DNA of 64,000 bases from Mesonia oceanica (GTDB lineage: Bacteria > Bacteroidota > Bacteroidia > Flavobacteriales > Flavobacteriaceae). Below, piece after piece: positions 63,940 to 64,000 of this stretch. Location: NCBI RefSeq assembly GCF_902499555.1, contig NZ_CABVMM010000014.1, forward strand, positions 1-64,000, read 5' to 3'. A program made the position numbers and the translations under genes. A model generated the notes under the pieces. The model was not told where the DNA came from, did not search any database, and was given only the letters and a program-made list of their open reading frames with translations. Every line of letters starts with the position of its first letter. Within the stretch, counting starts at the first letter, position 1.

Positions 63940-63955
63940 TAAATTTGTAAATTTG
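63940..63955 (+). promoter_or_regulatory. Tandem -7 boxes TAAATTTG TAAATTTG
   Basis: Two consecutive exact TAnnTTTG boxes (63940-63947 and 63948-63955) directly before the ATG at 63961. Confidence 0.5.
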
Positions 63956-63960
63956 CAGCT

Positions 63961-64000
63961 ATGGATTTTTCTTCAAAATTGTTGGAAAATGCTGTACATG
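63961..64000 (+). CDS. recR: Probable recR, start only
   Basis: The window ends 13 codons in: MDFSSKLLENAVH. This fits the N-terminus I remember for flavobacterial RecR (M-x-F-S-S-K-L-L-E-x-A-V), the recombination mediator. The evidence is short, so the call rests on this match and on the recalled neighbourhood of CoA-binding protein, symporter and recR. Confidence 0.55.
   Translation, partial: MDFSSKLLENAVH

Noticed and set aside
1..64000. CRISPR arrays, tRNA and rRNA genes, insertion sequences
   Set aside because: I looked for regularly spaced repeats, cloverleaf-like GC islands and transposase motifs and saw none; a covariance-model scan could still find a short RNA gene.

Overview
This is a chromosomal window from a low-GC member of the Bacteroidota, almost certainly a flavobacterium (Flavobacteriaceae, probably marine; the genus cannot be fixed from this sequence). 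The signs are: type IX secretion C-terminal domains of both type A (near 21.5 kb) and type B (near 63.8 kb); a PorE-like OmpA lipid-anchored/periplasmic protein; Bacteroidota-type -7 promoter boxes (TAnnTTTG) in front of many genes and almost no Shine-Dalgarno sequences; several TTG starts; and typical flavobacterial gene orders (tpx-dgk-ftsK-lolA-lptFG-ribB, tgt-lptFG, thrS-infC-rpmI-rplT). No rRNA, tRNA, CRISPR array, insertion sequence or prophage was seen.

Layout. 0-2.4 kb: two paralogous secreted proteins with GIGT repeats and a shared, nearly identical C-terminal part; the first runs off the left edge. 2.5-5.1 kb: small membrane, acetyltransferase and beta-barrel-like genes. 5.2-8.7 kb: a minus-strand hut block (hutI, hutG, then a GNAT acetyltransferase and a metallo-beta-lactamase-fold lipoprotein). 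9-11.3 kb: redox genes (2-Cys peroxiredoxin, thioredoxin-like protein, a small partner, Tpx) and a diacylglycerol-kinase-type protein. 11.4-17.8 kb: ftsK, a LolA-like carrier, an LptF/LptG permease with an extra C-terminal domain, and ribB with a dead ribA half. 17.8-21.6 kb: nitroreductase, LpxR-type lipid A deacylase, secreted endonuclease I. 21.8-25.2 kb: a three-gene ATP-grasp / GCS2 ligase / N-formylglutamate-amidohydrolase operon, the best candidate here for a poorly described pathway. 25.1-34.1 kb: housekeeping genes (pseudouridine synthase, AraC regulator, split transketolase, tgt, second LptF/LptG permease, accA, dnaB). 34.2-39.3 kb: a secreted glutamine-amidotransferase-like protein, a LacI regulator, and a GH172 + sulfatase pair under a LacI-type operator. 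39.3-48.2 kb: OmpA protein, YjbQ, HAD phosphatase, rplT/rpmI/infC/thrS, lipoprotein, htpG.

48.5-56.7 kb is the accessory-looking part: a TetR regulator with an AarF/UbiB-family kinase, about 0.9 kb of decayed coding sequence, orphan small genes, a VOC-EVE-MarR operon, a DUF1428 pseudogene, a Fic AMPylase-family gene behind a 24-bp palindrome, and an SH3-domain lipoprotein. 56.8-64 kb returns to core genes (FabH-like synthase, CoA-binding protein, Na+/solute symporter, PorE-like protein, type B T9SS cargo, start of recR).

Recurring themes are loss of classical metal- or redox-cysteine ligands in otherwise well-kept enzymes (Tgt, the RibA half of RibBA, Tpx), dense same-strand operons with 0-20 bp gaps, and convergent gene ends that overlap by 4-24 bp.
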